Part shown: piece by piece, positions 26,801 through 34,524 of the stretch
Layout: the number at the start of each line of letters is the position of its first letter
Numbering within the stretch: the stretch's first letter is position 1
Assembly: GCA_947627415.1 (NCBI GenBank)
Contig: CANQVU010000012.1
Location: 1 to 35,704, forward strand
From: an uncultured Clostridia bacterium
Lineage (GTDB): Bacteria; Bacillota; Clostridia; TANB77; CAG-508
Length of the DNA: 35,704 bases
Direction of reading: 5' to 3'
Made by a program: the position numbers and the translations under genes
The notes under the pieces: model-generated
Told to the model about the DNA's origin: nothing
What the model saw: only the letters and a program-made list of their open reading frames with translations
Databases searched by the model: none

Positions 26801-27631
26801 TTACATTCTCATTTGTAATTCCTGTAGTTTATAAATAATTCTCTCAGTTACTCTTTTCACTTCTTCAATAAATAGTGCATTTTTATCTTTTGGATTTATT
26901 CTTCTGAATTTTATGAAGAAATCAGCAACTTCCCCCTCATTACATGCTTCAAAAAATAATGTATTATAGGGGATTGAACAAATTAATTCTCTTTCTTTTA
27001 TGTATCTTGATATGTTTTTTACTGTATATTTTGAATTTTTATCATATCTTCCTATAAGAGGTATAACAATTTTATCACTAAAAATAGTGTTTTCTTCTTT
27101 ATTTTTTAAATAATCATTAATTTGTCTCATGCTCTGTGATAAGGTATTTACTATTAAATCTGATACTTCTAGTAGTGAATTAACAGTATATTTATCTAGA
27201 TTATTATCTATATCTACAAATACTAAATCATAATATTTACTAGCAATTTTTGCTATATCTTTAAATACTTTTTTATTCAATTCATACTCATCTTTTTCAG
27301 TATTAGTATCTGTTAATACTTCTAATCTATCTTTAAAAACTATTCTTGTATAATTTGTTATAATTTCTGGAGAAGTTTTGTTACTTAATATCGCTTTTGT
27401 AAGCCCACTAATACCAGATGCTATATTCGTTCTTTGATTTTCATTATGTATTAACTTTATTAATCTATCTTCTTTCCAAAAACCATCTTGATAAGAATAA
27501 TCATTATATTTAGTGTCTAAAATCAATATCTTATAGTTATGATGTATAGCAAGAAATGTTGTAATTGCAGATATTGATGCAGTTTTCCCTGTTCCATCTT
27601 TTCCATTGCTATAAAATGATATTATTGCCAT
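26801..27631 (-). CDS. TadZ/CpaE-like ParA/MinD-family ATPase
   Basis: This 276-aa protein has the deviant Walker A box of the ParA/MinD class near its N terminus (SNGKDGTGKTAS, with signature Lys11 and Lys16) and a Walker B-like DLVFVDID. In Tad systems such proteins (TadZ/CpaE) place the apparatus at a cell pole. The classical CpaE receiver-like N-terminal domain is absent. A further conserved stretch (LSQSMRQINDYLKN) corresponds to the region after switch II. ATG follows the sister gene by 13 nt with SD aaggaga. Together with the 225-aa neighbour, this gives one ATPase-competent and one apparently incompetent partner. Confidence 0.82.
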   Translation of the reverse strand: MAIISFYSNGKDGTGKTASISAITTFLAIHHNYKILILDTKYNDYSYQDGFWKEDRLIKLIHNENQRTNIASGISGLTKAILSNKTSPEIITNYTRIVFKDRLEVLTDTNTEKDEYELNKKVFKDIAKIASKYYDLVFVDIDNNLDKYTVNSLLEVSDLIVNTLSQSMRQINDYLKNKEENTIFSDKIVIPLIGRYDKNSKYTVKNISRYIKERELICSIPYNTLFFEACNEGEVADFFIKFRRINPKDKNALFIEEVKRVTERIIYKLQELQMRM

Positions 27632-27644
27632 TTCTTATTTCTCC

Positions 27645-28322
27645 TTATATATTTTTCATAACTTTTTTTATGAGGCTAAACTTTGTTGTTGGAATTATTT
27701 CTTGAGCTAGCATTTGCAAAGAATCTCTATATTGGTCACTCAAGTTTCTAAATTTTATTTTTGAAACTCTTTGATTTTCAATTATTGCAGTTAAATCTCC
27801 TTGATCATAAGGAAAATATAATTTTTCTTTTTCCCATTCAATAGGAAATGTAAGAGATAATAAATTTAAATATTCATCATTTTCTTCTGTAATATCTCTT
27901 TCAAATAATATTTTTGTCATTTTTAATTTTGGTCTCATATTGCCAATAATTTCTATCCCTTTTCTTAAAGAAAAATTATCAAATGCTGTTACGAAATATA
28001 ATTTTTCTGCATTAATCATATTGAATGAATCAAACATTTTAGGTGAATCTATGTCTATTAATATAATATCATAATCAATTTCTATATTTCCTAAATACTT
28101 GCTTACTAATTCTAAATCCTCGAAGCCTACTGCTATATCAATTTTTTCATATTCTGTAACATAGAATTTTGTTGGAGCTATTGCAGGTACAATATATCTA
28201 GCTTTTTGTAAAACAGTTGTATCTATAAATAATACTTTTTTTCCAACTTCAGTTAGAATTTTAGCTAAATATACTATTAAATCTGTTTTTTCAAATGCTC
28301 CTATAAATCCTATCTTTTTCAA
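27645..28322 (-). CDS. Degenerate ParA/CpaE-like protein without a Walker A lysine
   Basis: This 225-aa protein has the alpha/beta order of ParA-like proteins: an N-terminal MKKIGFIGAFEKTDLIVYLA strand-loop-helix, KVLFIDTT, DYDIILIDIDSP (Walker B-like) and KLYFVTAFDNFSLRKG. In place of the P-loop it has GAFEKTDL, lacking GKT. It probably binds nucleotide poorly or not at all and may act as a partner or scaffold of the following TadZ-like ATPase, as seen for atypical TadZ proteins. It is the second gene of the locus, after cpaB. Confidence 0.75.
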   Translation of the reverse strand: MKKIGFIGAFEKTDLIVYLAKILTEVGKKVLFIDTTVLQKARYIVPAIAPTKFYVTEYEKIDIAVGFEDLELVSKYLGNIEIDYDIILIDIDSPKMFDSFNMINAEKLYFVTAFDNFSLRKGIEIIGNMRPKLKMTKILFERDITEENDEYLNLLSLTFPIEWEKEKLYFPYDQGDLTAIIENQRVSKIKFRNLSDQYRDSLQMLAQEIIPTTKFSLIKKVMKNI

Positions 28323-28360
28323 TTGAATATCCTCCTATTTTAATGTATACTAATTAGCTA

Positions 28361-29245
28361 TTAATAGCTTGTTAATCCTGATAAATATGCTTCTCTTGCT
28401 GCTCGTGCATTTTCTATTTCTTGTTGAATACCTGTTTCTAAGTTGGTTTGTGAATCTGCTGAATATGCTCTTTTTTCTCCATCTATATATCCTCTCATGT
28501 TTTGATCAAATCTTGATTGTAATGCAGATTTAGCTTCATCTTTTATATTTCCATTAGCAGCAATTAAGTTTTGAACTGCTGTAGTAGGTGTATAAGTTTT
28601 TGATGCGGCTGTTTGATTTCCTGGCTCTACATATTGTATAGCATATAATTTTGATGAAGGCATAATATAGGCTTCAACAATTGCACTTTCCATCATTAAA
28701 ATATCTCCTTCTGAAAGTTCTAATCCTATTGTATTTCCTAATATTGATTTTATTTCTTTTTTAGATACAACTATTAAGTCTTGTCCATTTGAAAGTGTTA
28801 ACCTAATATCAATATAATCTCCAGCTGCTATATTTGTTGGTAAAGATAACATATTATATTCTACATATCTTGTATCTGCTGTAGTCACTTGATCACTTTT
28901 TGACATTGTGTCTGCTGTTACAATTGAATTTTGATACATATCTACTTTTGCAACATATTCTTCTTGCATACTAGCTACTTTTGTTGAATCTATGTAATTG
29001 CTAGGTACCATACTTTCATAAACTTCAATTTTTTTGAATAAACTTGGAGTAATTATATCTCCAGATTTTACATCTTGATTTAAAACATATGCAGTTACTA
29101 ATTCACCTCGTTCTTTATTCCCTATACTTTTACCTACAAGCAAAAAGTATAATAAAACTCCTATAATAATACATACTATAAGTGTAATCACCATACCTAA
29201 TAAAAATGCATTTCTTGCTCTTTTTTGCATTGGATTTGCTACCAT
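28361..29245 (-). CDS. cpaB: CpaB/RcpC-like pilus assembly protein (SAF domain)
   Basis: This 294-aa protein starts with a basic head and one membrane helix (about residues 15-37), then a SAF-like domain: TAYVLNQDVKSGDIITPSLF and a second region (NIAAGDYIDIRLTLSNGQDL) typical of CpaB. In Gram-negative Tad systems CpaB works with the secretin; there is no secretin here, so in this organism it may interact with the wall. The C-terminal 80 residues are helical and Gln/Ala-rich. ATG with SD aggaggag. It is the first gene of the pilus operon; upstream AT-rich DNA contains TATAAT-like boxes (minus strand of 29307-29312 and 29354-29359), but no convincing -35 partner. Confidence 0.82.
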   Translation of the reverse strand: MVANPMQKRARNAFLLGMVITLIVCIIIGVLLYFLLVGKSIGNKERGELVTAYVLNQDVKSGDIITPSLFKKIEVYESMVPSNYIDSTKVASMQEEYVAKVDMYQNSIVTADTMSKSDQVTTADTRYVEYNMLSLPTNIAAGDYIDIRLTLSNGQDLIVVSKKEIKSILGNTIGLELSEGDILMMESAIVEAYIMPSSKLYAIQYVEPGNQTAASKTYTPTTAVQNLIAANGNIKDEAKSALQSRFDQNMRGYIDGEKRAYSADSQTNLETGIQQEIENARAAREAYLSGLTSY

Positions 29246-29394
29246 ATTAAACTCCTCCTAAATATATTTAGTAATTTATATTAAATGCTGTAATTTGTAA
29301 TTAGCCATTATAATTTTTATATTGTGTATAGAAATTATAATTAGCAAATATAAATTATAGCCAAAAATCGCTTTGTACTTTTATTTTATAACAA

Positions 29395-29425
29395 AATCGC
29401 CTCAAAAACAACATTTAAGGCGATT
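29395..29425 (-). terminator. Terminator after the HAD phosphatase gene
   Basis: aatcgcct and aggcgatt form an 8-bp stem around a 15-nt loop, followed on the minus strand by ttttgttataaaat. It lies about 40 nt beyond the end of the HAD gene and separates it from the pilus operon. The rest of 29246-29465 is AT-rich with no gene seen. Confidence 0.65.
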
Positions 29426-29465
29426 GTAATTCAAATATAATATATTTGTAATATTAGTGTAATAA

Positions 29466-30338
29466 TTAGTTTATATATTTTTCTATTGCCTCAGCTACAC
29501 CACTTTCATTATTTGATGCAACAACTCCATCGGCTATTTCTTTCATTAGTGGAGAACTGTTTCCAGTAACTATTCCTAAACCTGCATTTTCTATCATTTC
29601 TTTATCATTTATATTGTCTCCTATTGCTAAAATTTCTTCTTTTGTTATATTCAATATCTTTATAAGTTCTTTTATTGCAGACCATTTATTCACATTTTGA
29701 TTTGTAATTTCAGTATAAAAATATGATATTTCAAAATCATCAGTACCATGTTTTATAATTTTTTTTGACATGTGTGAAACCTCTAAAACGTCTATATCTC
29801 TAATACATTTTAATCTGCTTATTATACTTTTAAAAATCATTTCATCGCTATCACAGATGGTAAATTTAAGGAAATCAGTTCCTTCATAATTTTTTATATA
29901 ATCGTACAAATTATTTATAACATTTATTTTTATTCTTTTATTTTCTGGATTTTTTTTATTTTCATTATGGTAAAAAAGAATATTATAATTTAGTGATTTT
30001 GTTAATACAGAATTATTTGTATATATATTATAGAACATGCTGTTTTTTTCACATATATCTATAATTTCTAGTACTTTCTTTTTACTCATATAATTATTAT
30101 AAATTATTTTATCTCTTTGGATATCATATATTGCAGCTCCATTTCCAGATATTAAATACTTGTTAGAATTTATCTCATTTGCTATTGGCAAAATCGCCTT
30201 TGGCATTCTTCCTGAAGTAAGAACAACATCAATATTTTTATCTAAAGCTTTTTTTATAGCTTGCTTGTTTTTATCAGTAACTTCTCCATATGAGTTTAAA
30301 AGTGTTCCATCAATATCAATAGTTATTAATTTGTACAT
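29466..30338 (-). CDS. Cof-type HAD-superfamily phosphatase
   Basis: This 290-aa protein is a Cof-like (HAD IIB) hydrolase, probably acting on small phosphorylated metabolites such as sugar phosphates or flavin precursors. Motif I is DIDGTLLN (residues 6-13), motif II TSGRM (about 42), and motifs III/IV appear as Lys plus IGDNINDKEMI (about 235-245). The alpha/beta cap between motifs II and III is the Cof type. I chose the ATG at 30336-30338 giving MYKLITIDIDGTLLN; a ggagg lies about 14 nt upstream, so a start 6 or 11 codons earlier (MEGIINK or MISK) is possible. The substrate cannot be told from the sequence. Confidence 0.88.
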   Translation of the reverse strand: MYKLITIDIDGTLLNSYGEVTDKNKQAIKKALDKNIDVVLTSGRMPKAILPIANEINSNKYLISGNGAAIYDIQRDKIIYNNYMSKKKVLEIIDICEKNSMFYNIYTNNSVLTKSLNYNILFYHNENKKNPENKRIKINVINNLYDYIKNYEGTDFLKFTICDSDEMIFKSIISRLKCIRDIDVLEVSHMSKKIIKHGTDDFEISYFYTEITNQNVNKWSAIKELIKILNITKEEILAIGDNINDKEMIENAGLGIVTGNSSPLMKEIADGVVASNNESGVAEAIEKYIN

Positions 30339-30520
30339 TTTATTTATTATACCCTCCATTTTGCTTATCATTATATATCATTAATTTATTTTTTTACAAT
30401 ATAAACCAAAAAAAATTAGCAAAAATTTCTAGTTTAAAAATTTTTTTGTTGCACATCATAATTATTGAAAAGCAAAGACGCTTTTAAATGTTTTAATTCA
30501 TATCCTAGGAGGTGAAAAGA

Positions 30521-30721
30521 ATGGCAACATCAAATTCAAGCAGAAGATTAGTTCCAGAAGCTAAAGAAGCTTTAGATAAATTCAAATATGAAGTAGCTTC
30601 AGAAGTTGGAGTTAACTTAAAAAACGGTTACAATGGTGATATATCATCTAAAGACGCTGGTAAAATCGGTGGTAACATGGTTAAAAAAATGATACAACAA
30701 GCTGAAAACCAAATGAAATAG
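30521..30721 (+). CDS. Alpha/beta-type small acid-soluble spore protein
   Basis: This 66-aa DNA-binding spore protein protects forespore DNA. Its core shows the SASP signatures: RRLVPEAKEALDKFKYEVASE with the GPR protease-type site region, NLKNGYNGDISSKDAGKIGG and NMVKKMI. The ATG follows an excellent SD (aggaggtgaaaag); a GTG three codons earlier is less likely. Its plus-strand orientation and single-gene terminator fit the usual monocistronic SASP genes transcribed by sigma-G. A cat-containing AT-rich stretch (catcataattattg) lies in the right area for a -10, but I cannot define the promoter with confidence. Its presence shows the organism forms spores. Confidence 0.95.
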   Translation: MATSNSSRRLVPEAKEALDKFKYEVASEVGVNLKNGYNGDISSKDAGKIGGNMVKKMIQQAENQMK

Positions 30722-30793
30722 TTTATTAACTAATGTTAAGTATGTGGCAGAAGTATTTTTCTTGGTTTTATTATGTTTTATTTAAACATACAT

Positions 30794-30820
30794 AAAGGCA
30801 GGAGATGTGCTCCTGCCTTT
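30794..30820 (+). terminator. Terminator of the SASP gene
   Basis: A perfect 11-bp stem, aaaggcaggag with ctcctgccttt, encloses an atgtg loop and is followed by tctattt. It lies 73 nt after the SASP stop, and the minus-strand 142-aa gene converges on it. Confidence 0.85.
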
Positions 30821-30846
30821 TCTATTTATTGATTTATATAATTAAC

Positions 30847-31275
30847 TCATTTCTTATTAAAAAATTGCTTTATCTTGTATAATATTTTTAAAAATATATT
30901 GTCCTTATTTGGGCTAATCATAATTTCATTTTTTCTTTCTTTTTGTTTTATTTGTTCATTTCTATTTTTAAATTCAATTTTATATTTTTCACTATCTTTA
31001 GTAGATTCTATATATTCTTTATATGTTTTTTCATATTGTTCTTTTTCTTCTTGTGTACCTAAATAGTTATTATATATAAAAGATATTAAACCTATAGTTG
31101 TCTGAGATAAGTCTTGTTCTTCTAGCGGAATATTTAAATTTATTTTAGAATTGTAATCATCTATTTTTAGAACACGTATTGTCTCCAATAATTTTTTGGG
31201 TATCTTAGATAATTCACTTGGCTTTAAACTTTGCAACAAGCACCACACATCAGAACATGCTTCAGAAAATTCCAT
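30847..31275 (-). CDS. Helical protein of unknown function next to the PP2C gene, 142 aa
   Basis: I cannot name this protein. The ATG at 31273-31275 is one base after the PP2C stop codon, so the two are translationally coupled (SD gaggaaag lies in the PP2C end). Residues 1-85 (SDVWCLLQSLKPSELSKIPK, QTTIGLISFIYNNYL) form a compact helical domain of a type I have seen as unnamed proteins in gut Clostridia. It is followed by a charged, probably coiled-coil stretch (about 88-122) and a C-terminal basic amphipathic helix (LKILYKIKQFFNKK) that may touch membrane or nucleic acid. Coupling suggests it works with the phosphatase, for example as a regulator or substrate; this is inference. Confidence 0.72.
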   Translation of the reverse strand: MEFSEACSDVWCLLQSLKPSELSKIPKKLLETIRVLKIDDYNSKINLNIPLEEQDLSQTTIGLISFIYNNYLGTQEEKEQYEKTYKEYIESTKDSEKYKIEFKNRNEQIKQKERKNEIMISPNKDNIFLKILYKIKQFFNKK

Positions 31276-31276
31276 A

Positions 31277-32933
31277 TTATCTTTCCTCACCTTCATTTTC
31301 TATAATAACTGCACTCATATTATCTCCAGATCCCTTTAATGTATTTTTAAAATTACTATTGTTTTGTAGATATTGTGGAGGATTATTAGTTCCTCTTTGC
31401 AGCTTTTTATTTTCAATTTCGTATATGCTATTTACTATATTTTTTAAGCAGTCTCTAGAATTTCTAAAAGTATACATCATTCCCGCAATTTCAGGGTTGG
31501 AAAGGTTATCTGCTACTCCATCACTACATAAGAATAACTTATCACCTTTATTAAAATACCATTCTGTTATAAAATCACTTTTATTTCTATCTATTTTATC
31601 CATTAATTGTTGTCCGAGTTTGTCCACAGCCTAAGCAATCTGTTATAATATTATTTTTTCTATGGAATCTAATATCACTTTCCTTTAAATTATGTATCCC
31701 TTGTATATTTCTCTTTGGTTTATATATTACATCTAAAGATTCGTGTTTAGGATTAGATGTGTATATAAAATTAGGATTAGAATCCTCTACATATAAACTT
31801 CCGCTTCTTATTCTCTCTGAAAGTATATTATCATCTTTTGATAATTGTTGTATTTGACCATTCTCAGATATTTTTAATATCTTTGAATCTCCTATAGAAA
31901 TAGATGTTACTGTATCTTTTCCATTTCTATTTCTTATTATAGCTGCTGAAAAAGTTGTCCCTGGTTTGTCTCCAACATATTTAACAATTTTGTCATTTAT
32001 ATCTATTATAAGTTTTTTTATTGTATCTTCAAATGTTATATCAACTGTACTTCCATTCTGATATTTAAGTTTAACAGCATCTGAGTTATAAAATTGTTCT
32101 GGTAATTGTTTAAACCATCTATTTGCTTCGTTAGTTGCAATATAGCTTGCTGCATCTCCGTTTCCTGGTCCTCCCATACCATCAGCAACAACAGCTATTT
32201 TAAAATTTTTGTTTTTTGGATGTGATAACATCAAAATTGCATCTTCTTGAGTTTTTTTGTATTTTCCTTGTACCTTTCCAATATTTAATATTCCTGTCAT
32301 TCCATCTCCAGAATATATCCTATTCTTTGGTTTATCACCAGCTCTCATACTAATATCACTTTGTAGTGTTGCAATATCACTTATATCATTATACCCAAAT
32401 TGAGCTGAATAATCTTGCATATTCCTTATTAAAGTTTGTGCTGCATTCAAAGCATTTACTATCTCAGCATTATTAACAGGTGTAGATTGTTGAGCTGTTT
32501 TTCTCATATAATTACCTGTTTTGCTTTGTGCTTTAATTAATTCATTTAGAGAACTTTCAACAGCTACTCTTCCCATTCTATAAATCATTTCTTTATTAGA
32601 AAATATAGTATTCATAAGTTTATCTATTTTATCAGAAGATTCTCGTATGCTTTTAACATAATTATCATATTTGTTATTGAAACTATTATTTGTATCTATA
32701 TATTCAATATATAAATTTCCCAGTGCTAATGTAATGGCTTCTCTATTTTGCTCTGTAAACAAGTTTCTCATTCCTCTTGATACATTTTTACTTGTAAAAT
32801 TTGGTTCTTTTGAAATAAATTTATAAATCTGTAATGCAAGATTTTCTAAAACTGTTTGAGGTTCTTCTCCCTCTCTAGTTTTTATTATAAATGAATCTTT
32901 TATTCCATTTTTTATAATCTCTTTATTATCCAT
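31277..32933 (-). CDS. PP2C-type Ser/Thr phosphatase with N-terminal helical domain, read through one CGG +1 shift
   Basis: Residues about 1-200 are mostly helical (MDNKEIIKNGIKDSFIIKTR onward) and unlike known domains. About residue 215 onwards is a PP2C (PPM) phosphatase: VADGMGGPGNGDAAS with metal-binding Asp, SIGDSKILKI, then after the joint FLCSDGVADNLSNPEIAG and SGDNMSAVII with the last metal Asp. The CGG at codon 440 joins CGQT to GQQLMDKIDR; without the shift the protein ends five codons later and lacks the last two metal motifs. Corrected length is 551 aa. The ATG at 32931-32933 has the SD aaagg. It follows hpf and precedes the coupled 142-aa gene. Function in stress or spore signalling is plausible but not shown. 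Confidence 0.87.
31613..31616 (-). other. CGG +1 frameshift site in the PP2C gene (C-GGA)
   Basis: Context caa-act-C-gga-caa-caa-tta at codon 440. The corrected product reads CGQTGQQLMDKIDRNKSDF. The zero frame continues RTTING and stops. Confidence 0.9.
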
Positions 32934-32960
32934 TGTTTTACCTTTTCCTTTAATATATAT

Positions 32961-32980
32961 AAAGAGCATTTCTGCTCTTT
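32961..32980 (-). terminator. Hairpin between hpf and the PP2C gene
   Basis: aaagagca and tgctcttt form an 8-bp stem with a four-base loop directly after the hpf stop, followed on the minus strand by atatatatt rather than a solid T-run. It is probably a weak terminator or mRNA 3' stabiliser allowing some read-through into the PP2C gene. Confidence 0.5.
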
Positions 32981-32983
32981 ATT

Positions 32984-33514
32984 CTAGTTTTCTGGTTCTA
33001 GTAAACCGTAATTTTTATTATCTTTTAATTTAAACAACACATTTACTTTGTTTGTTTCTTGGTTTATAAATGTTATAAATCTATCTTGTGGTTTTTCTTG
33101 TAATTTTAATTTTGCATCTTCTGTAGTCATAGGTTTTATATCATAATATATTGTTTTTATTATTTCATTTTCTATTTTTGCATCTTCTTCAAAATTTCCT
33201 GCTAATACTTTTATTGAATCATCTTTATTAGCTTTGTCTTTTCTTGTTTTCCATTTTCGTATTTGTCCTTCTAATATATCTATATCTTTATCTATAGATG
33301 CATACATATCTTTGTGTGATGTTACAGCTCTGTATGTATCTTGCTTTACTTTTACACTCATTTCTGCAATTTGTTCTGCTCTTTCAGTTCTTATAGTAAC
33401 AAATACTTCAATTTCTCCATCAAAATATTTTTCTATTCTTTCCATTTTCTTTTCAACATAATCCCTTATAGCCTCTGTTGCTTTAACATCCTTACCTGTT
33501 ATTGTTATATTCAT
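32984..33514 (-). CDS. hpf: Ribosome hibernation promoting factor, long form
   Basis: Long HPF dimerises 70S ribosomes into inactive 100S particles in slow growth and starvation. The ATG at 33512-33514 (SD ggaggttttt) gives 176 aa: an S30AE domain at about residues 1-100 (MNITITGKDVKATEAIRDYV, ERAEQIAEMSVKV), a linker, and the C-terminal dimerisation domain (IIKTIYYDIKPMTTEDAKLK to VLFKLKDNKNYGLLEPE). The longer frame adds six residues upstream of the SD and is rejected. A sigma-A-type promoter precedes it. In a genome with stalled-codon decoding its presence is ordinary. Confidence 0.95.
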   Translation of the reverse strand: MNITITGKDVKATEAIRDYVEKKMERIEKYFDGEIEVFVTIRTERAEQIAEMSVKVKQDTYRAVTSHKDMYASIDKDIDILEGQIRKWKTRKDKANKDDSIKVLAGNFEEDAKIENEIIKTIYYDIKPMTTEDAKLKLQEKPQDRFITFINQETNKVNVLFKLKDNKNYGLLEPEN

Positions 33515-33579
33515 ATAAAAACCTCCATTCAAGTGATTAGCTTTTCACTTTTTATTTTGCCTATCTTTATTGTATTCTG

Positions 33580-33608
33580 ATTATATATGAATAATAAAAA
33601 ATACGCAA
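33580..33608 (-). promoter_or_regulatory. Promoter upstream of hpf
   Basis: On the minus strand TTGCGT (33603-33608), a 17-bp spacer and TATAAT (33580-33585) lie about 65 nt upstream of the hpf start. The -10 box is perfect and the -35 partial. Confidence 0.55.
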
Positions 33609-33639
33609 GAGATATTTTTATAAATTGTTGTTTGAGCGT

Positions 33640-33695
33640 CTGGACGTGAGGAAAAAATTTATTTCGCAGAAATGGAATTTTTTCCTCCGTCCTAG
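33640..33695. repeat. Long imperfect palindrome in the recO-hpf gap
   Basis: ctggacgtgaggaaaaaatt pairs with aattttttcctccgtcctag, about 18 of 20 positions, around a loop rich in g and a. It is followed directly by the REP-like element at 33704. No coding frame is evident; GC content is higher than that of the genes. Confidence 0.7.
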
Positions 33696-33703
33696 CGAAT
33701 TGG

Positions 33704-33738
33704 TGTAGGTCGGGTCGCCGAGGGCGGCGACCCCTACA
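33704..33738. repeat. REP-like palindrome (GGGTCGCC arms)
   Basis: tgtag-gtc-gggtcgcc pairs with ggcgaccc-ctaca, giving an 8-bp plus 5-bp stem with a 3-nt bulge. The GGTCGCC core is shared with the arms at 5385-5452. Just beyond it lies gggcagtccct (33770-33781), which recurs at 22390. The whole gap 33609-33806 appears to be a mosaic of dispersed repeats without a gene. Confidence 0.75.
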
Positions 33739-33806
33739 ACGTTTGCAATAGATTTAATCGTTTAGAAATTCAGGGCAGTCCCTAGAATTCCCCTCACACA
33801 AACAAA

Positions 33807-34524
33807 TTACAATTTATATTCCTTTTCTAATTTTTCTTGTAAATAAATTTTTGATATTATTTCTAATTCTTTTATTGTTTCTTTTGGAACTTCAAAAGAA
33901 AATATTTTTTTCGCATTTGCAAGTATTATATATCTAATAGCATCTTTTGTTGTGCTTGATATCTCTATTGCTCCTTTATCTTGCTTTCCACACGTCGAGC
34001 ATTTAAATCCACTATCCTTAAAGCTGAAATATGTTAAGTTCTCTTTACTTTTGCAGTTTTTGCATTCATCTATTACTGGTCTAAATCCTATTATAGATAA
34101 AAGTCTTAAAGTAAATACTGAATTTATTAAACTTAAATCTTTATCTGTTTCAGATATCATATATAGTGTGTTTAAAAAAAGCTGCATTACTTTATATGTA
34201 TTTTGGTTTTCAGTTGTTACATCATTTACTATTTTTGTTATATGTGCTGCATATTTTAACTTATCTAAATCTGTTCTTATGTTGTAAAATACTTCTATTG
34301 TATCACATGAATTAATAGAATATGTATTCCCACTTTTATATAACACATATTCTCCAAAACATAAAAATTGAGTAGCAGCCATAAGAAGACTTTTAGGCCT
34401 TCTTGATCCTTTAGCTGCCGCCTCAATTTTTCCGCATATTTGGTGTTAATATTGTTACAATTTTATCAAAATCTGCTACTGTCTTTTCTGCAATTACTAA
34501 TCCCTTCGTTTTTAATAATTTCAT
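33807..34524 (-). CDS. recO: DNA repair protein RecO, read through one CGG +1 shift
   Basis: RecO helps RecA load onto SSB-coated DNA in gap repair. From the ATG at 34522-34524 the first 30 residues (MKLLKTKGLVIAEKTVADFD then IVTILTPNM) are the RecO N-terminal OB-fold start. CGG at codon 31 follows, and the zero frame stops two codons later. The +1 frame gives GKIEAAAKGSRRPKSLLMAA, the expected RecO block, and runs to the C-terminal helical domain with a zinc-type CKNCKSKEN...CSTCG cluster. Corrected length is 238 aa, normal for the family. It overlaps the small yqzL-like gene by 59 nt in another frame and lies downstream of era, the arrangement known in Bacillus. Confidence 0.9.
34431..34434 (-). 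other. CGG +1 frameshift site in recO (C-GGA)
   Basis: Context cca-aat-atg-C-gga-aaa-att at codon 31. The corrected product reads TPNMGKIEAAAKGSRRPKS. The preceding codon ATG cannot re-pair well after a simple +1 slip (TGC), which speaks against slippage by the P-site tRNA. Confidence 0.92.

Noticed and set aside
8475..34434. Sequencing or assembly error as the cause of the ten frame breaks
   Set aside because: All ten extra bases are C, all directly before a zero-phase GGN codon, none in a homopolymer, while the same CGG-containing strings in the other two phases are intact. Random or context-dependent error would not respect codon phase.
8475..34434. CGG reassigned to another amino acid without frameshift
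   Set aside because: A simple reassignment would keep the frame, but here the zero frame stops 2 to 21 codons later and homology continues in +1.
8475..34434. prfB-like programmed shift with an upstream SD and stop codon
   Set aside because: No SD-like stimulator or adjacent stop is common to the ten sites; the only common element is the CGG.
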